Assembly: GCA_002422395.1 (NCBI GenBank)
Contig: DIUY01000008.1
Coordinates: 1-64,000 of the forward strand
Source of the DNA: Methylococcaceae bacterium UBA6146
GTDB taxonomy: Bacteria > Pseudomonadota > Gammaproteobacteria > Methylococcales > Methylomonadaceae
Length of the DNA stretch: 64,000 nucleotides
Reading direction: 5' to 3'
The position numbers were made by a program, and so were the translations under genes. Below the pieces are notes generated by a model. That model was not told the DNA's origin. It worked only from the letters and a program-made list of their open reading frames with translations, and did not search any database. Every line of letters starts with the position of its first letter. The stretch's first letter is position 1. This document shows, piece by piece, positions 32,894-43,400 of this stretch.

Positions 32894-33520
32894 ATGCTGA
32901 CCATCGCCGTGTCAAAGGGCAGAATTTACGAAGAAGCCCTACCTTTGCTGGCAGAAGCAGGGATCATACCTCTTGATGATCCGGCGACCTGCCGCAAACT
33001 TATTTTGCAAACCACCCGCCCGGATGTCCAATTGGTCATTATCCGCGCCACTGACGTGCCGACTTTTGTTGAATACGGGGCCGCCGACCTAGGGATAGCC
33101 GGCAAAGATGTCTTGCTCGAACACGGCGCAGAAAGCCTGTACGAACCCATCGACTTGAACATTGCCTGTTGTCGGCTCATGACCGCCGCGCACAAAGACG
33201 CACCCGCCATTTCCGGTCGTGTGCGGGTCGCCACCAAATATGTCAAAACAGCCCAGCGTTATTTTGCGGAACTGGGCATACAGGCTGAAATCATAAAATT
33301 GTACGGTTCCATGGAACTCGCGCCATTGGTAGGGCTTGCCGATTGTATCGTTGACTTGGTTGACACCGGCAATACCTTACGGGCCAATGATCTGGAACCG
33401 CGCGAATTGATTATGAACATCAGCTCGCGGCTAGTCGTAAATAAAGCGGCGATGAAAATGAAAAACCAAGCGATTGCCGAGCTGTTGGAACAATTTGAAC
33501 AAACCCTAGCCAAAAGGTGA
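32894..33520 (+). CDS. hisG: ATP phosphoribosyltransferase, short form
   Basis: HisG condenses ATP with PRPP in the first step of histidine synthesis. At 208 residues it is the short form, which lacks the C-terminal regulatory domain and needs HisZ; hisZ is at 6361-7572. Expected segments are S-K-G-R-I-Y, D-L-G-I-A-G-K-D-V and the PRPP loop D-L-V-D-T-G-N-T-L. It starts 9 bp after murA, an arrangement known from other gammaproteobacteria, and heads the hisG-hisD-hisC run. Confidence 0.97.
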   Translation: MLTIAVSKGRIYEEALPLLAEAGIIPLDDPATCRKLILQTTRPDVQLVIIRATDVPTFVEYGAADLGIAGKDVLLEHGAESLYEPIDLNIACCRLMTAAHKDAPAISGRVRVATKYVKTAQRYFAELGIQAEIIKLYGSMELAPLVGLADCIVDLVDTGNTLRANDLEPRELIMNISSRLVVNKAAMKMKNQAIAELLEQFEQTLAKR

Positions 33521-33525
33521 CCATC

Positions 33526-34830
33526 ATGACTGAACTGCACATTGCCAAGCTCGATGCGTCATCCGCTGATTTCGACCAGCAATTACAGAAATTGCTCGAC
33601 TGGGATGAAAGTGACGACCTGGAAGTGCAGCAACGGGTCTTGGCGATTATTGCCGATGTCCGTAACAACGGTGACCAGGCCCTGATTGAATATACCAACC
33701 GCTTTGACCACTGCACCATTAATAAAGCGAGTGAACTCGAATTCTCCAGGGCAACGCTAACGTCGGCGTGGGACAACCTGCCTACCGAACAAGCCCAAGC
33801 ATTACAGATTGCCGCTGAGCGGATCCGTGCTTATGCCAATCACCAAAAATTAGCATCATGGCAATATCAGGAAGCTGACGGCACGGTGCTGGGGCAAAAA
33901 ATCACCCCGCTCGATAGCGTCGGCCTGTATGTGCCTGGCGGCAAAGCGGCTTACCCATCCTCGGTGTTAATGAATGCCATCCCGGCAAAAGTCGCAGGCG
34001 TGAGCCAATTGGTCATGGTGGTGCCGACACCGAACGGCGAAACCAATCAACTGGTATTGGCGGCAGCTTATCTTGCCGGGGTGGACCGTGCCTTTGCAAT
34101 AGGCGGTGCACAAGCGGTCGCCGCGTTGGCTTACGGCACACAAACCATCCCCGCTGTCGCAAAAATCGTCGGCCCCGGCAACATTTATGTCGCTACGGCA
34201 AAAAAACTGGTGTTTGGACAAGTTGGTATCGACATGATTGCAGGACCTTCAGAAATCCTGATTATTTGCGATGGCAAAACCAATCCCGACTGGATAGCAA
34301 TGGATTTGTTTTCCCAAGCGGAACATGATGAAAATGCCCAAGCTATCCTTATCAGTGATGACGGCCATTTTCTAAATACCGTCGAGCAAAGCATCAACAA
34401 ATTATTGCTGGAAATGGAACGCGCGGACATCATCAAGGCATCGCTAAACACACGAGGCGCCTTCATCAAGGTCAAAGACCTGGATCAGGGGGCTGAGATT
34501 GCCAACCGCATAGCGCCCGAACATTTGGAACTGTCTATTGAAGACCCTGAAGCCTTGTGCCAAAAAATACGCCATGCCGGCGCCATTTTCATGGGCAGGC
34601 ACACTGCCGAAGCCTTAGGCGATTACTGTGCGGGCCCCAATCATGTCTTGCCGACTTCAAGCACCGCGCGTTTTTCATCGCCCTTAGGCGTTTATGATTT
34701 CCAAAAACGCAGCAGTTTGATCAACTGCTCGGAAGCAGGCGCCGATAAGCTAGGCCAAATTGCATCGTTATTGGCGCGGGGTGAAAGCTTAACCGCCCAT
34801 GCACGGTCGGCAGAATATCGGCTTAAATAA
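33526..34830 (+). CDS. hisD: Histidinol dehydrogenase
   Basis: HisD oxidises histidinol to histidine in two NAD-dependent steps and needs zinc. The product (434 residues from ATG 33526) contains Y-V-P-G-G-K-A-A-Y-P-S-S near residue 125, G-P-G-N-I-Y-V-A-T-A-K near 215, and A-G-P-S-E-I. The zinc ligands lie in Q-A-E-H-D and C-A-G-P-N-H-V-L-P-T. ATG 33526 is preferred because AAGG lies 8 nt upstream; GTG 33517 would overlap the hisG stop and leaves no room for that site. Confidence 0.97.
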   Translation: MTELHIAKLDASSADFDQQLQKLLDWDESDDLEVQQRVLAIIADVRNNGDQALIEYTNRFDHCTINKASELEFSRATLTSAWDNLPTEQAQALQIAAERIRAYANHQKLASWQYQEADGTVLGQKITPLDSVGLYVPGGKAAYPSSVLMNAIPAKVAGVSQLVMVVPTPNGETNQLVLAAAYLAGVDRAFAIGGAQAVAALAYGTQTIPAVAKIVGPGNIYVATAKKLVFGQVGIDMIAGPSEILIICDGKTNPDWIAMDLFSQAEHDENAQAILISDDGHFLNTVEQSINKLLLEMERADIIKASLNTRGAFIKVKDLDQGAEIANRIAPEHLELSIEDPEALCQKIRHAGAIFMGRHTAEALGDYCAGPNHVLPTSSTARFSSPLGVYDFQKRSSLINCSEAGADKLGQIASLLARGESLTAHARSAEYRLK

Positions 34831-34886
34831 CAGCACGAATAGCACAGCATTGTCCATTAGACGGACGCTTAAACAAACATCAGCCC

Positions 34887-35999
34887 ATGACCCCAAACCC
34901 ACTCGTCGCGTCCATTTTCCGCCAAGAAGTCCTCGCAATGTCCGCTTATCAAGTCGCCAATGCCGAAGGCTTCATTAAACTTGACGCGATGGAAAATCCC
35001 TACGGCTGGCCTGAAGACCTAAAAACACACTGGCTAGCAACGCTCAGGGACTGCCCCCTAAACCGCTACCCCGACCCGCAAGCACAAAATTTGGTGCAAA
35101 CCATCCGCTTGCACGATCAGATTCCTGACCGGTTCGCCATTTTGTTGGGCAACGGCTCTGATGAAATCATCCAATTGCTACTCATGGCCTTGCCGCCTAG
35201 CGCCCATGTTTTGGCCCCCGCACCCGGCTTTGTCATGTACAAACAGCTCAGTGATTGCCTAGGGCTTAATTATCACGGCATCCCGTTGCTTGCCGATAGC
35301 TTCGGGCTGGACTTGCCCGCCCTGCTTTCGGCTATCGCACAGCACCGCCCCGCCGTTATTTTTATTGCTTATCCCAACAACCCGACCGGCAATTTATTTA
35401 ATCCCGTTGCCATAGAAAGCATCATAAAAGCGGCTTGTGGCCTGGTCATCATTGATGAAGCCTACGCACCTTTTGCCAATGCCAGCTTTATGACCCGCTT
35501 GGTACAGCATGATAATTTGCTGGTGATGCGCACCGTCTCCAAACTAGGGCTAGCAGGATTGCGTTTAGGCTATATTGCCGGCTCCCCTGAAATCATCGGG
35601 CAACTCAACAAAATCCGCTTACCCTACAACATCAACAGCTTGACACAGCTCAGCGCAGATTTCGCGTTAACCCACAAAGCCCTGTTCGACCAACAAACTC
35701 AACAAATATGCGCTGAACGGGCACGCGTTTCCAGCCAACTGAATGGTATCGCGGGCATTGCCGCTTATCCTAGCTCAGCTAATTTCATCTTGTTCAGAAC
35801 ACCTAAAGATCGGGCAGACTCCCTTTATGCGGGCATAAAACAACAAGGCGTATTAATTAAAAACCTCAACCCGCAAGGCGGATTGCTCAAAGACTGCCTA
35901 CGCGTAACCATAGGTACGCCTGACGAAAACGGCGCATTTTTGGCCGCGTTAAGAAATGCCCTTGGAGCACTCGATGGTGTTCATCCAGAAACCCGTTAG
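34887..35999 (+). CDS. hisC: Histidinol-phosphate aminotransferase
   Basis: HisC is the PLP-dependent aminotransferase that makes histidinol phosphate from imidazoleacetol phosphate and glutamate. The 370-residue protein is of aminotransferase class I/II. The PLP Lys is K219 in T-V-S-K-L-G-L-A-G-L-R-L-G-Y, and I-A-Y-P-N-N-P-T-G-N and D-E-A-Y-A-P-F are conserved. It starts 56 bp after hisD. The remaining histidine genes (hisB, H, A, F, I) are not here. Confidence 0.96.
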   Translation: MTPNPLVASIFRQEVLAMSAYQVANAEGFIKLDAMENPYGWPEDLKTHWLATLRDCPLNRYPDPQAQNLVQTIRLHDQIPDRFAILLGNGSDEIIQLLLMALPPSAHVLAPAPGFVMYKQLSDCLGLNYHGIPLLADSFGLDLPALLSAIAQHRPAVIFIAYPNNPTGNLFNPVAIESIIKAACGLVIIDEAYAPFANASFMTRLVQHDNLLVMRTVSKLGLAGLRLGYIAGSPEIIGQLNKIRLPYNINSLTQLSADFALTHKALFDQQTQQICAERARVSSQLNGIAGIAAYPSSANFILFRTPKDRADSLYAGIKQQGVLIKNLNPQGGLLKDCLRVTIGTPDENGAFLAALRNALGALDGVHPETR

Positions 36000-36328
36000 C
36001 CAAGCGGATAGACAAGAACTTTATTAGTTTTATCAGTATGATCCATAAAACAAATAGTCTAACGCCAATGAGCGTCTTTCGCCTTTACAGCGCTGCCGTA
36101 AGCCCTGTTTTCGCTCTTACCGTCCCAACTGAAAAAATTATCTATTCAACTTCATACGCTTAGGTTTTACGGGGATAACCACGGCTACGCCCTGCATTGT
36201 CTAAGGCTTGGGGCCATCTAAAACAATTCGGCTAAGCTCTTCAAATTCACTAGCTTATAATGGTATATTGACTGGGCATAATAAAAAAGCGCAGTTAAAA
36301 ACACTGCCCACATCAGGAGAGTTCACCA
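36000..36328. other. Intergenic region upstream of petA
   Basis: The 329-bp gap probably contains the petABC promoter. A perfect TATAAT is at 36256-36261 and a TTGACT at 36268-36273, but neither has a good partner at 16-18 bp, so the promoter is not assigned. An AGGAGAG ribosome site is just upstream of the petA ATG. No coding frame or repeat is seen. Confidence 0.45.
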
Positions 36329-36931
36329 ATGATTAATGAAGGCGTCGACAAATCCAAGCGCCAGTTTTTAACCTCGGCTCTGACCGTGGTTGGCGCAATT
36401 GGAACAGGCTATTTAGCTGTTCCCTTCCTTTCCCAGATGCAGCCGAGTGTTAAAGCGATGGCTGCCGGCGCACCTGTTGAAGTTGACATCAGCAAGATGG
36501 AAACAGGTCAACTGATCCGTGTTGCATGGCGAGGCAAGCCGGTGTGGATACTCAATCGGACATCTGAAGTCCTTGAAACATTAAAAACACTGGACAAAAA
36601 ACTTAGGGATCCTCTTTCCCAAGAATCCATGCAACCAGAGTCCAGCAAAAATCCAGTGCGCTCCATTAAGCCCGAAATTTTTGTTGCCGTGGGCCTATGC
36701 ACCCACCTAGGTTGCTCGCCGACTTTCCGCCCCGAAATTGCCCCTAGTGATTTAGGTGATGACTGGAAAGGTGGCTTTTTCTGTCCTTGCCATGGCTCTT
36801 GGTTTGATCTTGCCGGACGCGTTTTTCAAGGTGTCCCAGCCCCAACTAATCTGGAGATCCCTCCTTACCGTTACGTGACTGATACCTTGATTATCATCGG
36901 TGAAGAATCCACAGCGGAGAAAAGCGCATGA
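36329..36931 (+). CDS. petA: Ubiquinol-cytochrome c reductase iron-sulphur subunit (Rieske)
   Basis: PetA is the Rieske subunit of the cytochrome bc1 complex, passing one electron from ubiquinol to cytochrome c1. The 200-residue protein has an N-terminal K-R-Q-F-L-T followed by a membrane anchor (about residues 14-33), resembling a Tat-type signal anchor. Cluster ligands are C124 and H126 (C-T-H-L-G-C) and C152 and H155 (C-P-C-H-G-S-W); C129 and C154 form the expected disulphide. It overlaps petB by 4 nt. Confidence 0.97.
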   Translation: MINEGVDKSKRQFLTSALTVVGAIGTGYLAVPFLSQMQPSVKAMAAGAPVEVDISKMETGQLIRVAWRGKPVWILNRTSEVLETLKTLDKKLRDPLSQESMQPESSKNPVRSIKPEIFVAVGLCTHLGCSPTFRPEIAPSDLGDDWKGGFFCPCHGSWFDLAGRVFQGVPAPTNLEIPPYRYVTDTLIIIGEESTAEKSA

Positions 36932-38343
36932 AAATAAATCGTTTTGCACAATGCGGCAACTGGATGCTGGATCGCTTTCCGATCACTAAATTTTGGAATG
37001 AACACATGGCGCATTACTACGCGCCAAAAAATTTCAATTTTTGGTATTTTTTTGGATCGCTGGCCCTATTGGTCTTGGTCAACCAATTTATAACGGGCAT
37101 TTTATTGACCATGAACTACAAGCCCGATGCCAAGCTGGCGTTCGATTCGGTCGAATATATCATGCGTGACGTAAGCTGGGGCTGGTTGGTGCGCTATATG
37201 CATTCTACGGGCGCATCGGCTTTTTTCATTGTCATTTACCTGCACATGTTCAGGGGCATCATGTACGGCTCATTCAAGAAGCCGCGCGAGCTAATTTGGA
37301 TCTTCGGCATGTTGCTGTTCGTCTGCCTAATGGCCGAAGCCTTCATGGGCTATCTGTTGCCTTGGGGACAAATGTCCTACTGGGGCGCACAAGTCATCAT
37401 TTCACTGTTCAGCGCAATCCCTGTGATCGGCGATGATTTGTCACTCTGGGTTAGAGGGGACTACGTTGTCTCCGACGCAACCCTGAACCGCTTTTTCGCT
37501 TTCCATGTCATTGCCGTGCCGCTGGCTTTAGTCATGCTCGTTTTCATGCACATCGTGGCATTACATGAAGTCGGCTCCAACAACCCCGACGGCATTGAAA
37601 TCAAAGACTCCAAAGACCCGTGGGGACACCCCGTGGACGGCATCCCCTTCCATCCTTACTACACCGTTAAAGATATTGTCGGCGTCGCGGTGTTTTTAAT
37701 CTTTTTTGCCACGGTCATTTTTTATATGCCGGAAATGGGCGGGTATTTTCTCGAACATGCCAACTTCATCCCCGCCGACCCTATGAAAACTCCTGAGCAT
37801 ATTGCGCCGGTTTGGTATTTCACGCCATTTTATGCAATCTTACGGGCCATCCCCGATAAATTTGCCGGCGTCATTGGCATGGGCGGAGCCATTGTCGTAC
37901 TCTTTTTGTTGCCTTGGCTAGACCGTAACCCCGTCCGGTCAATTCGCTACCGTGGCGGTGTCTATAAAAAAGCCCTGGCATTGTTTGTCATAAGCTTCTT
38001 GGTTCTAGGTTATTTAGGCACACAACCGGCAACCCCTTCAGCAACCATAGTTGCACGTATTTTTACCGCGATTTATTTCGGCTTCTTTTTGTTAATGCCC
38101 ATTTATACCCGCTGGGAAAAAACCAAACCTTTACCTAAGCAACTAACTGACCAGCCTGAGCTTGAAGACCAACTACCGGCATTAATAGCAACCTTTGATG
38201 AAATGACCGAATTAAAGCCAACAACCTCGGAAATTGGCGACCCTGCGTTTAGAAGCAACTTTTTTAACAGGCGGCCTAACCCTGAAGGCATACTTAATGT
38301 TATGACCCGTTTGGCAAAAAGAGTAAAAGGGAGCCTTGATTGA
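36928..38343 (+). CDS. petB: Cytochrome b of the bc1 complex
   Basis: PetB holds the two b hemes and both quinone sites of the bc1 complex. The 471-residue protein has eight membrane helices. Heme-ligand histidines lie in H-S-T-G-A-S-A-F-F...H (helix B) and H-V-I-A-V-P...H (helix D). The quinol-site motif reads P-V-W-Y rather than P-E-W-Y. The last ~65 residues, after helix H, form a hydrophilic tail ending F-N-R-R-P-N-P-E-G-I-L-N-V, which makes the protein longer than the usual 400-430. Confidence 0.97.
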   Translation: MKINRFAQCGNWMLDRFPITKFWNEHMAHYYAPKNFNFWYFFGSLALLVLVNQFITGILLTMNYKPDAKLAFDSVEYIMRDVSWGWLVRYMHSTGASAFFIVIYLHMFRGIMYGSFKKPRELIWIFGMLLFVCLMAEAFMGYLLPWGQMSYWGAQVIISLFSAIPVIGDDLSLWVRGDYVVSDATLNRFFAFHVIAVPLALVMLVFMHIVALHEVGSNNPDGIEIKDSKDPWGHPVDGIPFHPYYTVKDIVGVAVFLIFFATVIFYMPEMGGYFLEHANFIPADPMKTPEHIAPVWYFTPFYAILRAIPDKFAGVIGMGGAIVVLFLLPWLDRNPVRSIRYRGGVYKKALALFVISFLVLGYLGTQPATPSATIVARIFTAIYFGFFLLMPIYTRWEKTKPLPKQLTDQPELEDQLPALIATFDEMTELKPTTSEIGDPAFRSNFFNRRPNPEGILNVMTRLAKRVKGSLD

Positions 38344-38344
38344 T

Positions 38345-39070
38345 ATGAAAACTTTTATAATTGTTCTATTAATGTCATTAACGCTGTCCTTTGGGGTTCA
38401 GGCCTCAGAAGGCGTCAAGCTACAGAAAGCAAACGTCGATATTGCTGACACTATTTCCTTACTTCGTGGTGCGAAACACTTTGTCACTTATTGTTTAGGT
38501 TGCCATTCGGCCAAGCACATGCGCTACCTGCGCATTGCCCGCGACCTCGGCATTGATGAGAAAATCATGCTAAAAGACATTGCCCCTGAAGGCGCTAGCA
38601 TCTACGACCAGCTGCACAGCGCAATGAACAAGCATGACGCCGAAAAATGGTTTGGCACGCAACCGCCTGACTTGTCGTTAATTGCCCGTTCGCGTGGCGC
38701 AGACTGGCTATATAGCTATTTAAAAAGCTATTACACCGACCCCAAAAGGCCTTTTGGAGTCAACAACCTAGTCTTCGAGGACACTGCCATGCCCAATCCG
38801 CTTTGGCAATTGCAAGGCGAGCAACATGCCGTGCAAAGAAAAACAATCTGGGGACACTATACTGAACTGACCCTCCAAGAAGAAGGGCTATTGTCTGAAA
38901 AAGAATTTGACCGTATGGTCAACGATTTGGTCAGTTTTCTGGTTTATGTTGGCGAACCCGTCCAGCTAGAAAGGCAAAAAATGGGCAAATATGTGTTATT
39001 TTTCTTGTTTATGTTCTTAATTATCAGTTACCTACTGAAAAAAGAATACTGGAAAGACGTTCATCATTAA
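38345..39070 (+). CDS. petC: Cytochrome c1
   Basis: PetC is the heme c subunit of the bc1 complex, delivering electrons to soluble cytochromes such as c4. The product (241 residues from ATG 38345) has a signal peptide cleaved after Q-A, the heme site C50-L-G-C-H54, an axial Met probably in the D-T-A-M-P-N-P region, and a C-terminal membrane anchor (about residues 215-232). AGGGAG lies upstream of the ATG; a TTG at 38336 inside petB is the alternative. Confidence 0.96.
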   Translation: MKTFIIVLLMSLTLSFGVQASEGVKLQKANVDIADTISLLRGAKHFVTYCLGCHSAKHMRYLRIARDLGIDEKIMLKDIAPEGASIYDQLHSAMNKHDAEKWFGTQPPDLSLIARSRGADWLYSYLKSYYTDPKRPFGVNNLVFEDTAMPNPLWQLQGEQHAVQRKTIWGHYTELTLQEEGLLSEKEFDRMVNDLVSFLVYVGEPVQLERQKMGKYVLFFLFMFLIISYLLKKEYWKDVHH

Positions 39071-39085
39071 ATCCATGCCAAAAGC

Positions 39086-39115
39086 GGGGTGGACAACTTT
39101 TAAGCTGTCCGCCCC
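39086..39115 (+). terminator. Hairpin downstream of petC
   Basis: GGGGTGGACA (39086-39095) pairs with TGTCCGCCCC (39106-39115), a 10-bp stem with one G-T pair and a 10-nt loop, 16 bp after the petC stop. No T run follows, so it is a terminator-like or 3'-end protecting hairpin. Confidence 0.55.
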
Positions 39116-39261
39116 ACACCTCACAATAGGGGCATAAAACTTAAATAGCTTATCGGTTGATACACACAGACCCCAAACACCCCCTACGGTCAAAAACCTC
39201 GCCGTTCATGCTATAATGCCCTCTTTTTCTACCCCCTACACGTCTAAAGAGGTTGTTATTT

Positions 39262-39897
39262 GTGGCAAATATTATTACTCGTAAATCTGTAATGACGCTT
39301 TTTTCATCACCTACCTGTCCGATGAGCCACTGCGCCCGCTTTGTATTGCACGAGAAGGGGATTACTGCTGACATTGAATACTATGACCTGGCCAATCCGC
39401 CAGAAGATTTATTGGAACTGAATCCAACGGGCACATCGCCGACACTCATCGAACGCGAGCTGGTGTTATATGACTCCCGCATCATTATGGAATATTTGGA
39501 TGAGCGCTTCCCGCATCCGCCGTTGCACCAAATGGATCCCGTATCACGGGCAACTGCCAGAATGGTGATTAAACGCATCGACCAGGATTGGTATCAATTG
39601 CTCGATGAAATTTTATATTCCGGCGAAAAAAAGTCCGCCCGCGCCAAAAAACTACTCCGCGAAAGCCTGTTGGCCACCGCCCCCGTGTTCGCCGCCCGGC
39701 CTTATTTTATGGGTGACGAATTCTCGCTTATTGACTGCGTGATTGCCCCTTTACTGTGGCGTCTCCCCAGTATTGGTATTGATGTTTCCACACCTAACCA
39801 GGAAATTGTCAATTATGCCGAACGCATGTTCAGAAGGAATGGATTCAAACGCAGCCTCAGTGAAGCCGAAAAAGAAATGGTGGACATGCCTAAATGA
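39262..39897 (+). CDS. sspA: Stringent starvation protein A
   Basis: SspA is a glutathione-transferase-fold protein that binds RNA polymerase and modulates transcription under starvation and acid stress. The product (211 residues from GTG 39262) has the N-terminal thioredoxin-like domain with V-M-T-L-F-S-S-P-T-C-P-M-S-H, N-P-T-G-T-S-P-T-L and a C-terminal helical domain (D-E-F-S-L-I-D-C). AGAGG lies 9 nt before GTG 39262. A TATAAT at 39212-39217 may be its -10 box. It overlaps sspB by 4 nt and follows petABC, the usual order. Confidence 0.95.
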   Translation: MANIITRKSVMTLFSSPTCPMSHCARFVLHEKGITADIEYYDLANPPEDLLELNPTGTSPTLIERELVLYDSRIIMEYLDERFPHPPLHQMDPVSRATARMVIKRIDQDWYQLLDEILYSGEKKSARAKKLLRESLLATAPVFAARPYFMGDEFSLIDCVIAPLLWRLPSIGIDVSTPNQEIVNYAERMFRRNGFKRSLSEAEKEMVDMPK

Positions 39898-40271
39898 CCT
39901 CTTTAAAACCTTATTTAATCCGCGCCATTTATGAATGGATCACCGACAACGATCTGACGCCCCATTTACTGGTGGATGCCACCCATAACCATGCCGTTGT
40001 GCCGCAACAATTTATTGATGACGGCAAAATTGTTTTAAATATAAGGCCACAAGCAATACAGGCGCTCTCGTTAGGCAATGAAGATATTCGCTTCAATGCC
40101 CGGTTTGGCGGCAACCCAATGCAAATCATCGTCCCTATCCCCGCAGTCATGGCAATTTATGCCAAAGAAAACGGCAAAGGCATGGTTTTTGACCAAGACG
40201 ATGATGCTGAAAGCCCACCACCGCCAGAAAAGAAACCACCAACCAAACCCACCTTACGTGTTGTTAAATAG
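39894..40271 (+). CDS. sspB: ClpXP protease specificity-enhancing factor SspB
   Basis: SspB delivers ssrA-tagged peptides to ClpXP. The 125-residue protein has the SspB fold pattern P-Y-L-I-R-A-I-Y-E-W-I, H-L-L-V-D-A, V-P-Q-Q-F-I, N-A-R-F-G-G and P-A-V-M-A-I-Y-A-K-E-N-G. A flexible Pro/Lys linker follows and a short tail T-L-R-V-V-K, which is the ClpX-docking motif of the family. Confidence 0.96.
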   Translation: MTSLKPYLIRAIYEWITDNDLTPHLLVDATHNHAVVPQQFIDDGKIVLNIRPQAIQALSLGNEDIRFNARFGGNPMQIIVPIPAVMAIYAKENGKGMVFDQDDDAESPPPPEKKPPTKPTLRVVK

Positions 40272-40317
40272 CGCCACCTATCCAGCCAATTAATTAAACG
40301 CCATTATTCGCCCTAAA

Positions 40318-40344
40318 AGGGATAAAAAAGATATTTTTATCCCT
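40318..40344. terminator. AT-rich hairpin between convergent sspB and mfd
   Basis: AGGGATAAAAA (40318-40328) and TTTTTATCCCT (40334-40344) form an 11-bp perfect stem with a 5-nt loop, 47 bp after sspB. The T run lies within the stem rather than after it. It could serve either transcript weakly. Confidence 0.5.
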
Positions 40345-40465
40345 GCGGCTGGTTGGGGCTCTAATTCAGACCCGCTTATTTTAAAGGCAAGCAACTCGCG
40401 CCACCACATCGACAACGGTGCTAAAAAATTGTCTTGTCCCCCCAGGCTCACTAAAAGCCAGCCGC

Positions 40466-43400
40466 TTACGGCGTCAATACCTTGAGCAAACCAGCAATAA
40501 AGGCAACTTTTTCATCCACGGTTGCAAAGGCGTGTACAAACTTAAGCTTATCCATGCCATCGAGCTTATAAACCTGTGCCTGTGTTTGTATCAGGGTGAT
40601 TAGCTGTTCGGCATTAATTTTAGGTTCTGCGGTAAAAACGACACGCCCGCCCCCCGCATTAACTTCTATTTTTTTGATGCCAAGCTTTTCCGCCTGCTGT
40701 TTCAATTCAGTGACAGCAAACAAAGTTTTTACCGGTTCGGGCAATAAACCGAAACGGTCAATCATTTCTACCTGTAGCTCGCGTAAATCTTCAATGGTTT
40801 CAGTATTCGATAGCCGTTTATATAAAACCAACCGGGCATGAATATCGGGCAAATAATCTTCCGGTATCAATGCTGCCGCTTGTAGCTCCACTTCCGGCCC
40901 CCTATCCATAGGCGTATCAAGTTCCGGCTGTTTGCCCGATTTTAACGCAGTGACCGCCCGCTCCAGCAATTCGGTGTACAAAGTAAAACCGATTTCCTGA
41001 ATTTGCCCGCTTTGGTCGTCCCCCAACAATTCACCAGCACCTCGAATTTCCAGGTCATTCGATGACAGCATAAATCCCGCCCCCAAATCGCCCGATGCCT
41101 CGACCGCTTCCAGCCGCTTAACCGCATCTTTGCTCATGAGGGTTTTCGGCGGCACGATAAAATAAGCATAGGCCCGGTGATGGGAACGTCCCACCCTGCC
41201 GCGTAATTGATGTAACTGCGCAAGACCTAATTTGTCAGCACGGTTAATGATGATCGTATTGGCGCTGGGTATGTCGATGCCGCTTTCGATAATTGTCGAA
41301 CACAGCAACAGATTAAAACGCTGGTGATAAAAATCCAGCATGATGCGTTCAAGCTCGCGTTCAGGCATTTGCCCATGGGCGGTTTCAATTCGGGCTTCCG
41401 GTATCAGTCTGGCCAATTCTTCGGCCATTTTGCCCATAGATTTAACATCGTTGTGTAAAAAGAACACTTGGCCACCACGTTTTATTTCACGTAAACAGGC
41501 TTCTTGGATTTGCGCATCCACCCATTGGCTAACGAACGTTTTAATGGCATGCCTGTTAGGTGGTGGGCTGGCGATAATGGAAATGTCACGTAACCCGGAC
41601 ATTGCCATATTTAACGTGCGTGGAATGGGCGTGGCCGTCAGCGTCAACATATCGATTTCATTACGCAATTTCTTGAAATACTCTTTTTGGCGTACACCAA
41701 AACGATGCTCTTCATCAATCACGACCAAGCCCAAGGCCTTATATTTGAGTTCTTTCGATAACAAGGTATGCGTGCCAATAACAATATCGACCGTACCCTG
41801 GGCTAAAGCTTCGGCAATCTCTTTTTGCTGTTTGGGCGCAACAAAACGGGACAAAACCTCGACACGCACCGGCCAGTCGGCGAAGCGGTCACGAAAATTC
41901 TGGAAATGCTGCTGCGCCAGCAAGGTCGTCGGCACCAGCACAGCCACTTGCTTATCATTTTGCACGGCAATAAATGCCGCCCGCATCGACACTTCGGTTT
42001 TGCCAAATCCCACATCACCGCAAATCACCCGGTCCATCGGCTGCGGACTGGCCATATCATCAAGTATCGCTTCGATGGCGCTTTGCTGGTCAGGCGTTTC
42101 CTCAAACGGAAACGCATCAGCAAAAGCCTGGTAGCCGCTGTCGTCTCCAACGGCAAACGCATGGCCTTCCTTGAGGGCGCGTTTGGCGTGAATCTCCAGC
42201 AATTCGGCGGCGACATCACGGATACGCTCGATGGCTTTGTGTTTGGCTTTGCCCCATTGGTCACCGCCTAGTTTATGCAAAGGCGCATTTTCAGGACTCA
42301 CCCCAGAGTAACGGCCAATCACATGCAGCGACGACACCGGCACATACAGCTTGTCGTTATTGGCATACTCCAACATCAAAAATTCTGCCGCAATACCGCC
42401 CACTTGTAAGGTCTGCAAGCCCAAATAACTGCCCACCCCATGCTCTTGATGAACCACTGGGGAACCTACGGACAACTCATTAAGGTTATTAATGATGTTT
42501 TCCAGTTCACGGGTAGCCGATTTTTTACGTCTACGCCGTTGCTGGGCCTTCTCACCCGATAACAAATTTTCCGTGATGATGGCAATCGCCGAAGCTTGCT
42601 TTTGTTCCGCATCCAGCCATAAGCCATGATCCATCGGCGCAACAGTGACACACGGCGACTGCTCCGCTTGCAAAAATTCCCGCCAGCTATCCACGGCTTT
42701 GAGCGTTATTTTGTAGGCCCTTAATTTTTCAATCAGCGCTTCCCTACGGCCTGCTGATTCAGCAATGAACAAAATTTTGCCCCTAAAATTTTGGACAAAT
42801 TGCTGTAAATTCTGTGCCGGTTTGTCCAGTTTGACGTTGATCGTTAAATCTGGCAGCAACCGGCAATGGCTGTCCTCCGCTTGTCCGCCATCAATCGTAA
42901 TACGGGCAAATAGACCTATTTTTTCAGCCAGCGCCTCGGCTGATAAAAACAGCTGTTCGGGGACTAGTAATGGCCGCTCGACATCATATTTCCGTTGCTC
43001 AAAACGCTCTTGCGCTTCGGCATAAAATGCGTGTGCATTGGAGTTAGCCGTATCAGTCGTGACAAAAACCGCTGAGGCCGGCAAATAATCAAACAACGTG
43101 GCCGTCTGCTCTACAAACAACGGCAAATAGTATTCGATACCGCTAGGCGCAATGCCTTTGCTGACATCAAGATATAGGTTGTTTTTTAGCGAAGCATCTG
43201 GAAAAAAAGTTCGGAACGCCTGCCGGAAATGCTTGATTGCCTGATCAGTAAAGGGGAATTCCCGTGCCGGAAATAACTGGATCTGGTCGGTTTTTTCCAG
43301 TGACCGCTGGCTTTCAGGATCAAACGTGCGTATAGATTCAATTTCGTCATCGAATAACTCAATGCGGAACGGCACTTTACTGCCCATTGGAAACAAATCG

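Noticed and set aside
36256..36273. petA promoter from TATAAT and TTGACT
   Set aside because: Both boxes look good alone but are in the wrong order and spacing, so no promoter is claimed.
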